From positions 21,893-85,892 of the forward strand of contig CACIJG010000007.1 in NCBI GenBank assembly GCA_902586885.1: a stretch of DNA of 64,000 bases, written 5' to 3'. Under the pieces are notes generated by a model. That model saw nothing but the letters and a program-made list of their open reading frames with translations, searched no databases and was not told where the DNA came from. The stretch comes from an uncultured Alphaproteobacteria bacterium (lineage in GTDB: Bacteria; Pseudomonadota; Alphaproteobacteria; Rhodobacterales; Rhodobacteraceae). Below, in pieces: positions 45,399 to 54,732 of this stretch; the stretch's first letter is position 1, and each line of letters opens with the position of its first letter. Made by a program: the position numbers and the translations under genes.

Positions 45399-46698
45399 GC
45401 TTACGCCTAAAGAAATAGTGATTGAATTAGATAGGTTCATAATAGGACAAAAAGAGGCGAAGAAAGCTGTAGCTATTGCATTGAGAAACAGATGGCGCCA
45501 TCAACAGTTAGAAGATAATTTGAAAGATGAAATTTACCCGAAAAATCTTTTAATGATTGGGCCAACGGGGGTTGGGAAAACAGAAATTTCAAGGCGTTTG
45601 TCAAAACTAGCAAAAGCACCCTTTATAAAGGTTGAGGCCACTAAATTCACGGAGGTTGGGTATGTTGGTAGGGATGTAGAACAAATAATTAGAGATTTAT
45701 TAGAAGCGTCAATTTTACTTATTAAAAAAGAAGTCAAAAAAACTCTTTATAAACAAGCAAAAATAGAGGCTGAAAATCATGTTCTGAAATGCATAGCGGG
45801 GGAAGATGCTCGAGAAACTACTTTGGAATCTTTTAGAAAAAAATTAAGAGACGGTCTTCTAGATGAAAAAGAAATAGAAATAGAAATTTTGGAAAAAGGC
45901 AACCCTTTGTCAATGATCGATATTCCAGGAAATTCTGGTAACTCTATGGGCGTGATGAACCTAAGCGATCTATTCGGAAAATCACTTGGAGGTTTGAAAA
46001 AAAAGAAAAAAATAAAAGTATCTGAAAGTCATGGAATACTTATCGACCAAGAGCTAGAGAAACTTATAGATGAAGATGTTATTACAAAAGAAGCTAGAAA
46101 TCGTGTTGAAAAGAGCGGTATAGTTTTTATTGATGAAATTGATAAAGTGTGTACAAACAATTCTTCTAGAGGAGCTGAAGTAAGTAGGGAAGGAGTTCAA
46201 CGAGACTTGCTGCCACTTCTAGAAGGGACTACGGTATCTACAAAACACGGTTCAATAAATACAGATCATATTCTTTTTATTTGCTCTGGGGCATTTCATG
46301 TTTCTAAACCGTCAGATTTATTACCTGAACTTCAAGGGCGTTTACCTATAAGAGTACAACTAAATGCTTTAAAAAAAGAGGAGTTTAAATCTATTTTAAC
46401 TGATACAGATAATAGTCTAACAAAGCAATATATAGCCCTTTTGCAAACAGAGGGAATTGATTTGAGCTTTAAACACTGTGGAATAGATAAAATTGCTCAG
46501 CTAGCAGAAGAGGTAAATTTGTCTGTAGAAAACATAGGGGCTAGAAGACTGCATACAATTCTTGAAAAGGTACTAGAAGATGTAAGTTTCAATGGGCCTG
46601 ATTTAGAAGTTAAAACTGTTGAAGTTACAGCCAAATTTGTAGAAAAAAATATTGGTAACCTTACTAAAGCTAGAGATTTAAAAAAATACGTCCTATGA
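45388..46698 (+). CDS. hslU: ATP-dependent protease ATPase subunit HslU
   Basis: AAA+ unfoldase of 436 residues, normal family length. Walker A is GPTGVGKTE (about 58-66), Walker B is VFIDEIDKV, and the long I-domain lies between them (about 110-240). The conserved C-terminal end (ARDLKKYVL) is intact. TTG 45388 is the chosen start: GGAGGGT (45374-45380) sits 7 bases upstream, and it gives the family's normal N-terminus, [10 protein letters not shown]. Earlier in-frame codons lack a ribosome-binding site. It unfolds substrates for HslV. Confidence 0.94.
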   Translation: MINELTPKEIVIELDRFIIGQKEAKKAVAIALRNRWRHQQLEDNLKDEIYPKNLLMIGPTGVGKTEISRRLSKLAKAPFIKVEATKFTEVGYVGRDVEQIIRDLLEASILLIKKEVKKTLYKQAKIEAENHVLKCIAGEDARETTLESFRKKLRDGLLDEKEIEIEILEKGNPLSMIDIPGNSGNSMGVMNLSDLFGKSLGGLKKKKKIKVSESHGILIDQELEKLIDEDVITKEARNRVEKSGIVFIDEIDKVCTNNSSRGAEVSREGVQRDLLPLLEGTTVSTKHGSINTDHILFICSGAFHVSKPSDLLPELQGRLPIRVQLNALKKEEFKSILTDTDNSLTKQYIALLQTEGIDLSFKHCGIDKIAQLAEEVNLSVENIGARRLHTILEKVLEDVSFNGPDLEVKTVEVTAKFVEKNIGNLTKARDLKKYVL

Positions 46699-47253
46699 CC
46701 TTTTAAGGAAAATATAGTACGCGCCTGTACCTCCATGCTTTTGGTTGGCAAAAGAAAAATACTGTATTTTATCCATATAAAAATTTTCCTTCAGCCAAAA
46801 TGGCAATGCGGTTTTTATAATTTTTTTCTCTGCTCCTTGGTTGTCATCAGAGTGTCTACCTTTTCCAGTAATAACCAGCACAAACCTTTTATTTTCTCTG
46901 ATACATAATTCTATAAATTGTCTAAGCTCAGCCTCTGCTTTTAATAGTGTGAAGCCATGAAGATCCAGGATTTTCTCAGGGTTAAACTTTCCTTGCTTTA
47001 TTTTTTTTAATTTATTTTTCTCTACGACTTTAAATAAACTCTTTTCTTCATTTTTCTTAGTATGTATTTTTTTACTAGTCTCTATACTGTCAATTGATTT
47101 AAGTCGAAAAGGCTGGCTCGCTTTTGAAGACAAATTTTTTACCTGCTGGAAAATATTCTTCTTTGGATCTGATTTTTTTCTAACAATTTTGTTTTTAGCA
47201 ACAAATTTTTTCCACTCATCTTCTATTTTAGAAGAAGGTTCTTTTTCTTTCAT
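46693..47253 (-). CDS. Smr (MutS2 C-terminal-like) domain protein
   Basis: A 186-residue protein: a basic disordered N-terminal half (about 1-85) and a C-terminal Smr nuclease-like domain (about 92-180) with the [18 protein letters not shown] start and the [11 protein letters not shown] loop. Smr proteins nick branched or damaged DNA, or act on RNA and stalled ribosomes. It overlaps tim44 by 4 bases (ATGA) and converges on hslU with a 6-base overlap. The pair normally has mltA between smr and tim44; it is absent here. Confidence 0.85.
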   Translation of the reverse strand: MKEKEPSSKIEDEWKKFVAKNKIVRKKSDPKKNIFQQVKNLSSKASQPFRLKSIDSIETSKKIHTKKNEEKSLFKVVEKNKLKKIKQGKFNPEKILDLHGFTLLKAEAELRQFIELCIRENKRFVLVITGKGRHSDDNQGAEKKIIKTALPFWLKENFYMDKIQYFSFANQKHGGTGAYYIFLKRS

Positions 47254-47915
47254 GAGGTAGACTTAAGGAACCAAATTGGCTTTTTATCAGAAAGTTTTTT
47301 AGAAAAGGTCCAAACATCTTTCTGTTTTTTTATTTCGTTCGGATCACCTTCTATAACTTTACCAGTTTTATCTTTTACAACAGTTGATATTTCAGACTTA
47401 AAAGCAACTGTTATTTCAGCCATATTGATTTTTTTGTCAAAATAGACATTTGTTATTCTAATGTCTCTCATGCCTATAAAGCTTGCTTCAATGGATAGTT
47501 GTTTTTTTTGCCTATCATCTACAACCGATTTAAAGCTTTCAAAAACAGACTTATCTAAAAGTGGTTTTAAAGTTTTCAAATCACTATTTTCAAATGCCAT
47601 CAATATAATTTCATATGCCTTTTTCGCACCTGAAACAAAACTTTCAACTGTAAAATTCTTATTTAAGGCCTTTATTTCTTTAAGAGTTTTTTCGTTTTCA
47701 CTATTTTCTTCAACATAATCCGAAATATCATTATCGAAATCATCATCAGGATTAGAGACACTTGGGGCAGGCTTTATTTTATTGGTTTGGGTTTGAATCT
47801 CTTGCATTGTCTTCTCAAAACCCTCTCTAGAACCCAAAACAGATCTTAGCCTCCAAAATAAAAAGAGGGCTACCGCTGCTAATATAACTATCTGTAACAT
47901 TATTTTCTCATCCAA
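47250..47915 (-). CDS. Tim44-like protein
   Basis: A 221-residue membrane-anchored protein: one N-terminal membrane helix (about 6-22), an acidic linker with NPDDDFDNDISDYVEENSEN, and a C-terminal Tim44/TIM14-like domain (about 95-215). Bacterial homologues are inner-membrane proteins of unclear role; the mitochondrial relative anchors Hsp70 to the import channel. It precedes smr (4-base overlap) and is divergent from secB by 127 bp, a standard alphaproteobacterial layout. Confidence 0.82.
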   Translation of the reverse strand: MDEKIMLQIVILAAVALFLFWRLRSVLGSREGFEKTMQEIQTQTNKIKPAPSVSNPDDDFDNDISDYVEENSENEKTLKEIKALNKNFTVESFVSGAKKAYEIILMAFENSDLKTLKPLLDKSVFESFKSVVDDRQKKQLSIEASFIGMRDIRITNVYFDKKINMAEITVAFKSEISTVVKDKTGKVIEGDPNEIKKQKDVWTFSKKLSDKKPIWFLKSTS

Positions 47916-48042
47916 TTTAAATATGTTTTATGAAAGAATATAAATTAATTATAAAAATATTTTAAAGTTGTTGTTTTAAATATGATCTCATGAGTATATA
48001 GTTCATTCAACTTAAAAAAAAATTAAAAATTGTAAATTAATT

Positions 48043-48516
48043 ATGGATACAGATAAAGACTCAAAGGAGATTTATAAAGATTACGTTGAAAACCTCCTTT
48101 ATAACCACGACATAGTAATGGTGTCTCAATTTATCAAAGATTTATCGTTCGATAAAAAAGAGGATTTTCTTTTTTTTGAAGAAGATGATTTCAAGGGAAA
48201 ATCTAATTTCAATCTTAATATAGATGTGGAAAACCAAGAACATAATGACGATACATTATTGGTTACTTTAAGAGTGAATTTAGCTGGAACTTTAAATGAA
48301 AAAAATATATTCGTTTTAGAATTAGATTACTGTGGTGTTTTTCAAATGCCCCAGGTCTCTCAAGAAATAATGGAAAAGCAAGTTAAAGTTGAGTGCCCAA
48401 AAATGCTATTTCCTTATGTAAGGAGAATTATATCTCAAATTATGGTAGAGAGTGGTTTGCCTAATGTAGATATAAAGAATATTAACTTTTTTGAAATGTA
48501 CAAAGAAAATACATAA
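48043..48516 (+). CDS. secB: Protein-export chaperone SecB
   Basis: Cytoplasmic export chaperone of 157 residues that holds unfolded preproteins for SecA. The LELDYCGVFQM strand and the C-terminal LFPYVRRIISQIMVESG segment are conserved; the acidic C-terminal tail is short. Divergent from tim44; convergent with dnaQ. The usual fxsA between tim44 and secB is absent. Confidence 0.92.
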   Translation: MDTDKDSKEIYKDYVENLLYNHDIVMVSQFIKDLSFDKKEDFLFFEEDDFKGKSNFNLNIDVENQEHNDDTLLVTLRVNLAGTLNEKNIFVLELDYCGVFQMPQVSQEIMEKQVKVECPKMLFPYVRRIISQIMVESGLPNVDIKNINFFEMYKENT

Positions 48517-48518
48517 AG

Positions 48519-49244
48519 TCACTTATACCAAAAATTATTGTTAATTTTAGAAACAAAATCCTTATGGTCACTTCTCTCTTTTGCTGTAATCCTATCTGAA
48601 AGCTTTTCTTTTCTAATAAAAATTTTCTTGTCAGTAGATTTATTAAAATTTAACGAATTCCTTTTTTTTGTTTTTTCAAAAATAAAACCAGGTTGTTTTC
48701 CTCCAACTAACTCTAGGTAAACCTCTGAAAGAATACGGCTGTCAAGAAGCGCGTCATGTTTTACCCTTTTTGTAATATCTATCCCAAATTTTATACACAA
48801 AGAGTCTAAAGAAGCAGATTTACCTGGGTAAAGGGTCTTAGCTATCTTTAAGGTATCAATTATATTTTTTTCATCAATTTCTTTGTAAGGAAGTTGATAA
48901 TATTTCTCGGGATTATCTACTTGAATTCTTCTTATTTCGTCATTGAGAAATTTCTTATCAAACTCGGCATTGTGTATAACAATTTTTGATTCTCCTATAA
49001 AACTAAACAGTTCATCTACAATTTCCGAAAAAACAGGTTTATCGGAAAGAAAATCTGTTGTTAATCCGTGCACTCGGTAAGACTCTTCGGGCATTTCGCC
49101 AATTATCTGTGGGTTAATATATTTGTGAAAAACTCTACCTGTTGACACATGGTTAATCAATTCAACGGCCCCTATTTCTATAATTCTGTCACCCTTTTCT
49201 GAGTCTAAACCTGTTGTTTCTGTATCTAAAACCACCTCTCTCAT
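48519..49244 (-). CDS. dnaQ: DNA polymerase III epsilon subunit (3'-5' proofreading exonuclease)
   Basis: DnaQ-like exonuclease of 241 residues. Catalytic Asp7 and Glu9 are in LDTETTGLD; the HNAEFDKKFL and HDALLDSRIL motifs supply the remaining Asp and His residues. The C-terminal tail (about 195-241) is basic, typical of the polymerase-binding part. It proofreads replication errors in the core polymerase. Operon aroE-coaE-dnaQ with 4-base overlaps; convergent with secB. Confidence 0.93.
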   Translation of the reverse strand: MREVVLDTETTGLDSEKGDRIIEIGAVELINHVSTGRVFHKYINPQIIGEMPEESYRVHGLTTDFLSDKPVFSEIVDELFSFIGESKIVIHNAEFDKKFLNDEIRRIQVDNPEKYYQLPYKEIDEKNIIDTLKIAKTLYPGKSASLDSLCIKFGIDITKRVKHDALLDSRILSEVYLELVGGKQPGFIFEKTKKRNSLNFNKSTDKKIFIRKEKLSDRITAKERSDHKDFVSKINNNFWYK

Positions 49245-49849
49245 TTTCTCTCTATTTCTTTATTTAATATTTTTTGGTGTAAAAATTTAACTTCTAACTC
49301 AGTCTCTTCTATTGGTTTATCCGTGTTAAAAACAAAGGTGGCTTTGCTTATCTTATTTTCTTCATTTAGCTGCTTTTTTTTTATTAAATCAAAATCTTCC
49401 TCTGATAGCTTTCCTCTTGATAAAGCTCTTTCTCTTTGGGTTTCTTCTGACGCAGTTACCAATAAGGTGGCATCAAAATTTTTTTGTTGGTTCTTTTCAA
49501 AAAGAAGAGGGATGTCAAAAACAACTAAGGGTTTCAAATGATTTTCTTCAATGAAAATTTCTTTAGAACTTTTTAACAGGGGATGAATTAGGTTTTCTAA
49601 TTTTTTAAGAATTTCATTATCTTTATGAATTAACTTTTTTAAAATTTCTCTATTAACACCGTTTTTGTCTACTGCTGTAGGCAAAAATTTCTTTAGTTTT
49701 CTCGTTCCTTCGGCATTGGGTCGGTATAAATCTTGGACTGCTGTATCCGCGCACCAAACCGGTACACCTAAGTCCTTAAACATTTCGCTAACTGTTGTCT
49801 TACCCATTGCTATTGATCCCGTAAGACCCAAGATAAAACTATTTATCAC
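49241..49849 (-). CDS. coaE: Dephospho-CoA kinase
   Basis: P-loop kinase of 202 residues that phosphorylates dephospho-CoA, the last step of coenzyme A synthesis. The P-loop is GLTGSIAMGKTT (8-19), followed by the VWCADTAV CoA-binding stretch and the LVTASEETQRERALSR lid. A normal length. It overlaps aroE by 4 bases upstream and dnaQ by 4 downstream. Confidence 0.94.
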   Translation of the reverse strand: MINSFILGLTGSIAMGKTTVSEMFKDLGVPVWCADTAVQDLYRPNAEGTRKLKKFLPTAVDKNGVNREILKKLIHKDNEILKKLENLIHPLLKSSKEIFIEENHLKPLVVFDIPLLFEKNQQKNFDATLLVTASEETQRERALSRGKLSEEDFDLIKKKQLNEENKISKATFVFNTDKPIEETELEVKFLHQKILNKEIERK

Positions 49850-50700
49850 TTGTTATCATCCAAAAGATATTCTTTCAAATCTCTTTCTATCTCTGGTTTT
49901 TTTTGAAACCAATGTTCAAAACCTGGAATTGCCTGGTTTATAAGCATTCCAATTCCCGTAACAGTTTTTAAATTTAGAGATTTAGCTTGCTTTATTAAAT
50001 CCGTTTGTAATGGATTGTATACAATGTCTACAACCAAAGCGGATTTCGATGCTCTGGAAATAGGTTGTGAAAACTCAGGTTGTCCTACCATACCCATGGA
50101 TGTGGTGTTAATGATCAGGTCAGCTTGTTTAAGATTCTCAGGTGCAGATCTCCAATCTATCACTGAGACCTTTGCCCCTAGATTTTCAGAAATAATTTGA
50201 GCTTTTGATCGTGTCCTATTGGTTATCCTAACCTCCTTTACGCCATTTGATATAAGAGAAGATGCGATCGCTCTTGACGATCCGCCCGCTCCGTAAATCA
50301 AGGCAACTTTGTCGTAAAAATCATAATCTGGATAATCATCAAGAATATTTTGTATAAAACCGTGGCCGTCGGTATTGTCTGCATGTATTTTACCATTTCC
50401 GCTAAAATACAGTGTGTTAGCTGCTCCAATTAGTGAAGCACGATCTGTTATGGAATCAGCAAAAGATAATACTGCTGTCTTATGCGGTATCGTAATATTT
50501 ACACCCCTAAACCCCAAATAAACAAGAGAAGATAATGTTTTTTTTAATTTATCAGTGGGGACTGAAAACGGCACATAGAAGCCCTGTATTTTATATTTGG
50601 AAAGCCAATAATTGTGTAACTTAGGAGATTTACTTTGGGAAATAGGGTACCCTATCACACCAGCCAATGGAGAACCATTATCTTTCTTTAATATATCCAT
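49846..50700 (-). CDS. aroE: Shikimate dehydrogenase
   Basis: NADPH-dependent enzyme of 284 residues that reduces 3-dehydroshikimate in aromatic amino acid synthesis. Substrate-binding residues are in SKSPKLHN and NITIPHK; the NTDGHGF and GAGGSSRAIA nucleotide loops follow, with NTTSMGM near 205. It leads the aroE-coaE-dnaQ operon and starts at the edge of the 291-bp spacer that holds the origin candidate. The usual maf upstream is absent. Confidence 0.94.
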   Translation of the reverse strand: MDILKKDNGSPLAGVIGYPISQSKSPKLHNYWLSKYKIQGFYVPFSVPTDKLKKTLSSLVYLGFRGVNITIPHKTAVLSFADSITDRASLIGAANTLYFSGNGKIHADNTDGHGFIQNILDDYPDYDFYDKVALIYGAGGSSRAIASSLISNGVKEVRITNRTRSKAQIISENLGAKVSVIDWRSAPENLKQADLIINTTSMGMVGQPEFSQPISRASKSALVVDIVYNPLQTDLIKQAKSLNLKTVTGIGMLINQAIPGFEHWFQKKPEIERDLKEYLLDDNK

Positions 50701-50991
50701 ATTTTTATGTTAATAACTTTTTAAAGTCGTTAATAAGTTTAATTTTTTTTTTGTTCAAAATATTTTATTATAATAAAGTTGTTTTTACCAACATCAATAT
50801 ACACATTTTTTTCTGTGGATAATTTTCTTCACATTTACTGTATAAAAAAACTGGTCTCAAATACCCTATAAAAAAAGATGTTTTGTTTTAGGTTGCAAGT
50901 TTATAAATGTGAGTATTTTGTTAAAAATAATTATCCCCATTTTTATAAGTTATACTACCACTACTAATAATATATATATATAATATTTATT
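50701..50991. other. Candidate chromosome replication origin (oriC)
   Basis: A 291-bp AT-rich spacer between divergent aroE and hemE. A perfect DnaA box, TTATCCACA, lies on the minus strand at 50814-50822. One-mismatch boxes to TTATNCACA lie on the plus strand at 50797-50805, 50825-50833 and 50931-50939. GTTAATAA is repeated at 50709 and 50729. An AT-only stretch (50964-50990) next to hemE suits DNA unwinding. Caulobacter and Rickettsia origins also flank hemE. Genes point away on both sides, and parAB/parS are nearby. Confidence 0.6.
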
Positions 50992-52026
50992 ATGAGTATT
51001 TTTCTAGATTGCATACAAAAAAAGAAGATAAATAGGCCACCTATTTGGCTTATGAGACAAGCTGGCAGGTATCTTTCAGAGTACAGAGAAACCCGAAAAC
51101 AAGCTGGGTCTTTTTTAGATCTTTGTTACAATTCAGATCTAGCGACAGAAGTAACATTACAACCAATAGAAAAATTTGGGTTTGATGCGGCAATATTATT
51201 TGCTGATATTTTATTAATACTAGACGCTTTAGGAGTAAAGGTAGAGTTTATAGAGGGAGTAGGACCTAAAATAGAGCCTGTTAGAAAACTTGAAGATATT
51301 AATAATCTTTTAAATGTAGAAAATATTCATGAAAAGTTAGGCCCGGTTTATAAGACGATTACTATGCTAAAAAGTAGTTTACCAAAAAACGTACCATTAA
51401 TAGGGTTTGCGGGAGCACCCTGGACGTTATCTACCTATCTTATAAATGGAAGAGGTGAAGCGGGGTCTATAACTACAAAAAAGTTTTTGTTATCAAACCC
51501 AGCAGAATTTGAGAAAATAATAAATATATTAACTGAAGCAACTATAGAATATTTATTAATGCAAATAAAACATGGAGCCGATGTTATAAAAATTTTTGAT
51601 AGTTGGGCGGGTGCCCTAAATGCGGATATGGTTTTGAATTATTCACTTAAACCTATAAAAAGAATAGTTGAAACAATTAAGGAAAAATACCCAAATATAC
51701 CATTTATAGTATTTCCAAGAGCAGTAAACACTACATATAGTTATTTTTCAAATATCAAGGAGTTTGATGTTCTTGCAATTGATCAGTTTTTAGATAGAGA
51801 TTGGGTAGCTAGAGAAATTCAACCAAAGAAAATAATTCAAGGGAATTTAGATCCTATATTTCTAACTTTAGAAAAGGATGTCCTTTTAATGGAATTAAAA
51901 AAGGTAATAAATTCATTTAAAAAGCATCCATTTATATTTAATTTAGGTCACGGTATAACACCAGACGCTAAAGTTGATAATGTCAAATCAATGGTAGAAT
52001 ATATTAAAGAGATAGATTTCAGGTAG
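50992..52026 (+). CDS. hemE: Uroporphyrinogen decarboxylase
   Basis: Haem-pathway enzyme of 344 residues that converts uroporphyrinogen III to coproporphyrinogen III. The PPIWLMRQAGRYLSEYRE front (about 16-33) and the GFAGAPWTLSTYLI segment near 140 contain the active-site Arg and Asp contacts; the FDSWAGAL and NLGHGI motifs are intact. It is the gene next to the origin candidate, as in other alphaproteobacteria. Confidence 0.96.
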   Translation: MSIFLDCIQKKKINRPPIWLMRQAGRYLSEYRETRKQAGSFLDLCYNSDLATEVTLQPIEKFGFDAAILFADILLILDALGVKVEFIEGVGPKIEPVRKLEDINNLLNVENIHEKLGPVYKTITMLKSSLPKNVPLIGFAGAPWTLSTYLINGRGEAGSITTKKFLLSNPAEFEKIINILTEATIEYLLMQIKHGADVIKIFDSWAGALNADMVLNYSLKPIKRIVETIKEKYPNIPFIVFPRAVNTTYSYFSNIKEFDVLAIDQFLDRDWVAREIQPKKIIQGNLDPIFLTLEKDVLLMELKKVINSFKKHPFIFNLGHGITPDAKVDNVKSMVEYIKEIDFR

Positions 52027-52130
52027 TTTATTTTTTAAATATTGACAGTTTTTGAAAAATCAATTAAAAGAAATCTTCTTTTAAAGTCTTAAACATTACT
52101 TGATTTTGACCTTAATCCCCCGGTAAAAAA

Positions 52131-53414
52131 ATGGTTGATTTAGAAAATACTACGGAACTTTCTCTCGCAGAGTTGAAAACTAAAAGTCCAAGTGATTTAT
52201 TAAAACTTGCTGAAAAATTAGATATAGAAAACGCATCTTCTATGAGAAAAGGTGATATGATGTTTTCAATTCTCAAGGATATGGCATCTGATGGAGTTGA
52301 GATATCTGGGGACGGTGTTTTAGAAGTTCTGCAGGACGGTTTTGGTTTTTTAAGATCAACAGATGCAAACTATTTACCTGGACCAGATGACATTTATGTC
52401 AGTCCAAGTAAAATTAAAAAGTTTTCTTTGAGAACAGGAGATACTGTTGAGGGAGTAATAAGAGCTCCAAAAGATGGCGAAAGATATTTTGGTTTAGTAA
52501 AAGTAAAGAAAATTAACTTTTTCGATACTGAGAAAGCTAAACATAAAATTCATTTTGATAATTTAACCCCTCTTTATCCAGATGAAAGGATTGGTCTTGA
52601 GCTTGATGACCCAACAGTAAAAGATAAATCTTCAAGAGTGATAGATCTAGTTGCACCGATAGGTAAAGGACAACGATCTTTGATAGTTGCCCCACCGAGA
52701 ACCGGTAAAACAGTAATATTACAAAACATTGCTCATTCTATAGAAAAAAATCATCCAGAGTGTTTTCTTATAGTGTTGCTTGTTGATGAGAGACCAGAAG
52801 AAGTTACAGATATGCAAAGATCTGTAAAAGGAGAAGTAATTTCCTCAACATTTGACGAGCCTGCTACAAGACATGTTGCTGTTGCGGAAATGGTTATTGA
52901 GAAGGCAAAAAGATTGGTTGAGCACAAGAGAGATGTTGTGATTTTATTAGACTCGATAACTAGGCTGGGGAGAGCATACAACACAGTTGTACCTTCCTCT
53001 GGAAAAGTTTTAACTGGTGGCGTAGATGCAAATGCTTTACAGCGCCCAAAAAGATTTTTTGGAGCAGCTAGAAATATAGAAGAAGGGGGTTCTTTAACAA
53101 TTATAGCGACGGCGCTTATAGATACCGGGAGCAGGATGGATGAAGTTATTTTTGAAGAGTTTAAAGGTACTGGTAACTCAGAGCTTATATTAGATAGGAA
53201 GGTTGCAGATAAGAGAGTTTTCCCTGCAATAGATATACTAAAATCTGGTACCAGGAAGGAAGACTTGCTTATAGAGAAGCAAGAACTAACTAAAATTTTT
53301 GTTTTGAGAAGAATTCTTACACCTATGGGCACAACAGATGCTATAGAGTTTCTTCTAGAAAAACTTAAGCAAACAAAGACAAACAACGACTTTTTTGACT
53401 CTATGAATACCTAA
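52131..53414 (+). CDS. rho: Transcription termination factor Rho
   Basis: Hexameric RNA helicase of 427 residues. The N-terminal helical and cold-shock-like RNA-binding domains cover about 5-130 (with GFGFLRS). The ATPase core has the P-loop APPRTGKTV (about 187-195), followed by the [13 protein letters not shown] segment, the Q-loop and the R-loop. It lies between hemE and mnmE on the plus strand; the 104-bp gap before it is AT-rich. Confidence 0.95.
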   Translation: MVDLENTTELSLAELKTKSPSDLLKLAEKLDIENASSMRKGDMMFSILKDMASDGVEISGDGVLEVLQDGFGFLRSTDANYLPGPDDIYVSPSKIKKFSLRTGDTVEGVIRAPKDGERYFGLVKVKKINFFDTEKAKHKIHFDNLTPLYPDERIGLELDDPTVKDKSSRVIDLVAPIGKGQRSLIVAPPRTGKTVILQNIAHSIEKNHPECFLIVLLVDERPEEVTDMQRSVKGEVISSTFDEPATRHVAVAEMVIEKAKRLVEHKRDVVILLDSITRLGRAYNTVVPSSGKVLTGGVDANALQRPKRFFGAARNIEEGGSLTIIATALIDTGSRMDEVIFEEFKGTGNSELILDRKVADKRVFPAIDILKSGTRKEDLLIEKQELTKIFVLRRILTPMGTTDAIEFLLEKLKQTKTNNDFFDSMNT

Positions 53415-53422
53415 GATTTTTT

Positions 53423-54718
53423 ATGAAAGATACAATTTTTGCCCTGTCCACGGCACCAGGTGTATCAGCACTTGCGGTTTTAAGAATATCTGGGCCCAAT
53501 GCTTTTTCTACTTTGAAAAAAATAATAAAAGGGGATTTTCCAACTCCAAGAGTTGCCACGTTAAAGAAAATAATATGGAGAGGTGATCTTATCGATGAAT
53601 GTATAGTTGTCTGTTTTAATAGGGGCTCTAGTTTTACGGGAGAACAAGTAGTAGAACTTCAAACACATGGAAGCCAGGCAGTTATAAAAAGAATATGTTC
53701 GATTTTTCTCAAGGAAGATTTTGTAAACCTTAGACCCGCAGAGGAAGGTGAATTCACTAGGCAGGCATTTTATAACGGAAAACTGAATCTTACACAAGTC
53801 GAAGGACTAGCTGAACTTTTAAGCGCTGAAACTGAAACTCAAAGGAAGTGGTCTATTGATTCTTATTCAGGAACTTTGTCTAGGGATATAAATAAGTGGC
53901 GAGATATTTTAACAGAAATATTGTCTGACTTTGAAGCTAATATTGACTTTTCTGATGAGGACATTGAACCATTAAATGTATCAGAAAAAATAGACAAACT
54001 CATGGTTTTGATGAAGGAAAAAGAAGATATTTACAACAAGGTCAAGGTTGTTAGGGATGGCATAGAAATAGCCATTATAGGGCCACCAAACGTAGGTAAA
54101 TCAACATTATTAAATAAGTTAGGAAATAGGAAATTAGCCTTAACCTCAGAAATAGCTGGAACAACACGCGATATTATAGAGGCAAAACTAGAGATTAAAG
54201 GTATAGGAGTAACCTTTTTAGATACGGCCGGATTGCGAGAAACTAATGATATACTAGAAAGTGAAGGAATAGCTTTAGTTAAGGAACGGATAAATAAAGT
54301 TTTTTCTCGAGTAATTTTGATAAACGAAGAGAAGGATATAGATAAACTTGGGGTTCTAATAAAAGAAGGGGATATGGTGTTCAAGGCAAAAGCGGACCAA
54401 GGTAATCGCACAAAATATAAAGGGTTATCAGGGAAAACAGGTAAGGGTATAAGCGAATTAATAAACGATATAGAAAAATTGCTACCAAACATTAATCGTG
54501 TGAGCGGTATAATTATTGATGAAAGACAAATAAAAAAAGTTAAAGACACAAAAGGGGTTTTAAAGGTTTTGAAAAAGGGCCTGGAAAAAGGTAAAGATAT
54601 AGAGATTTTGGCAGAAGAATGCAGGAGAGGTGTAAGGTTTTTAGATGAACTTGAAGGAAAAATAGACTCTGAGCTGATTTTGGGTAATATATTTAGAAAA
54701 TTTTGCATTGGGAAATAG
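53423..54718 (+). CDS. mnmE: tRNA modification GTPase MnmE
   Basis: Works with MnmG to modify U34 of some tRNAs (cmnm5U). The 431 residues comprise an N-terminal formyl-THF-binding domain, a helical domain and an inserted G domain. G1 is GPPNVGKST (about 215-225), G2 is GTTRD, G3 is DTAGLRE. The expected G4 NKxD reads AKAD (in FKAKADQGN), so the Asn is replaced; other alphaproteobacteria also vary here. The C-terminal FCIGK, which holds the catalytic Cys, is intact. It ends TAG, 6 bases before mnmG, in the same reading frame. Confidence 0.94.
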   Translation: MKDTIFALSTAPGVSALAVLRISGPNAFSTLKKIIKGDFPTPRVATLKKIIWRGDLIDECIVVCFNRGSSFTGEQVVELQTHGSQAVIKRICSIFLKEDFVNLRPAEEGEFTRQAFYNGKLNLTQVEGLAELLSAETETQRKWSIDSYSGTLSRDINKWRDILTEILSDFEANIDFSDEDIEPLNVSEKIDKLMVLMKEKEDIYNKVKVVRDGIEIAIIGPPNVGKSTLLNKLGNRKLALTSEIAGTTRDIIEAKLEIKGIGVTFLDTAGLRETNDILESEGIALVKERINKVFSRVILINEEKDIDKLGVLIKEGDMVFKAKADQGNRTKYKGLSGKTGKGISELINDIEKLLPNINRVSGIIIDERQIKKVKDTKGVLKVLKKGLEKGKDIEILAEECRRGVRFLDELEGKIDSELILGNIFRKFCIGK

Positions 54719-54732
54719 TTTCACGTGAAACA
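54717..54732. other. parS site 1 (ParB-binding)
   Basis: AGTTTCACGTGAAACA matches the 16-bp parS consensus TGTTTCACGTGAAACA at 15 positions, with a perfect 14-bp palindrome (54718-54731). It overlaps the mnmE stop codon and the GTG start of mnmG. parA and parB lie about 2.5-3.3 kb away. Confidence 0.92.

Noticed and set aside
52751..53386. Long minus-strand open frame
   Set aside because: Entirely antisense to rho, whose motifs are intact.
54031..54708. Long minus-strand open frame
   Set aside because: Antisense to the mnmE G domain; no independent support.
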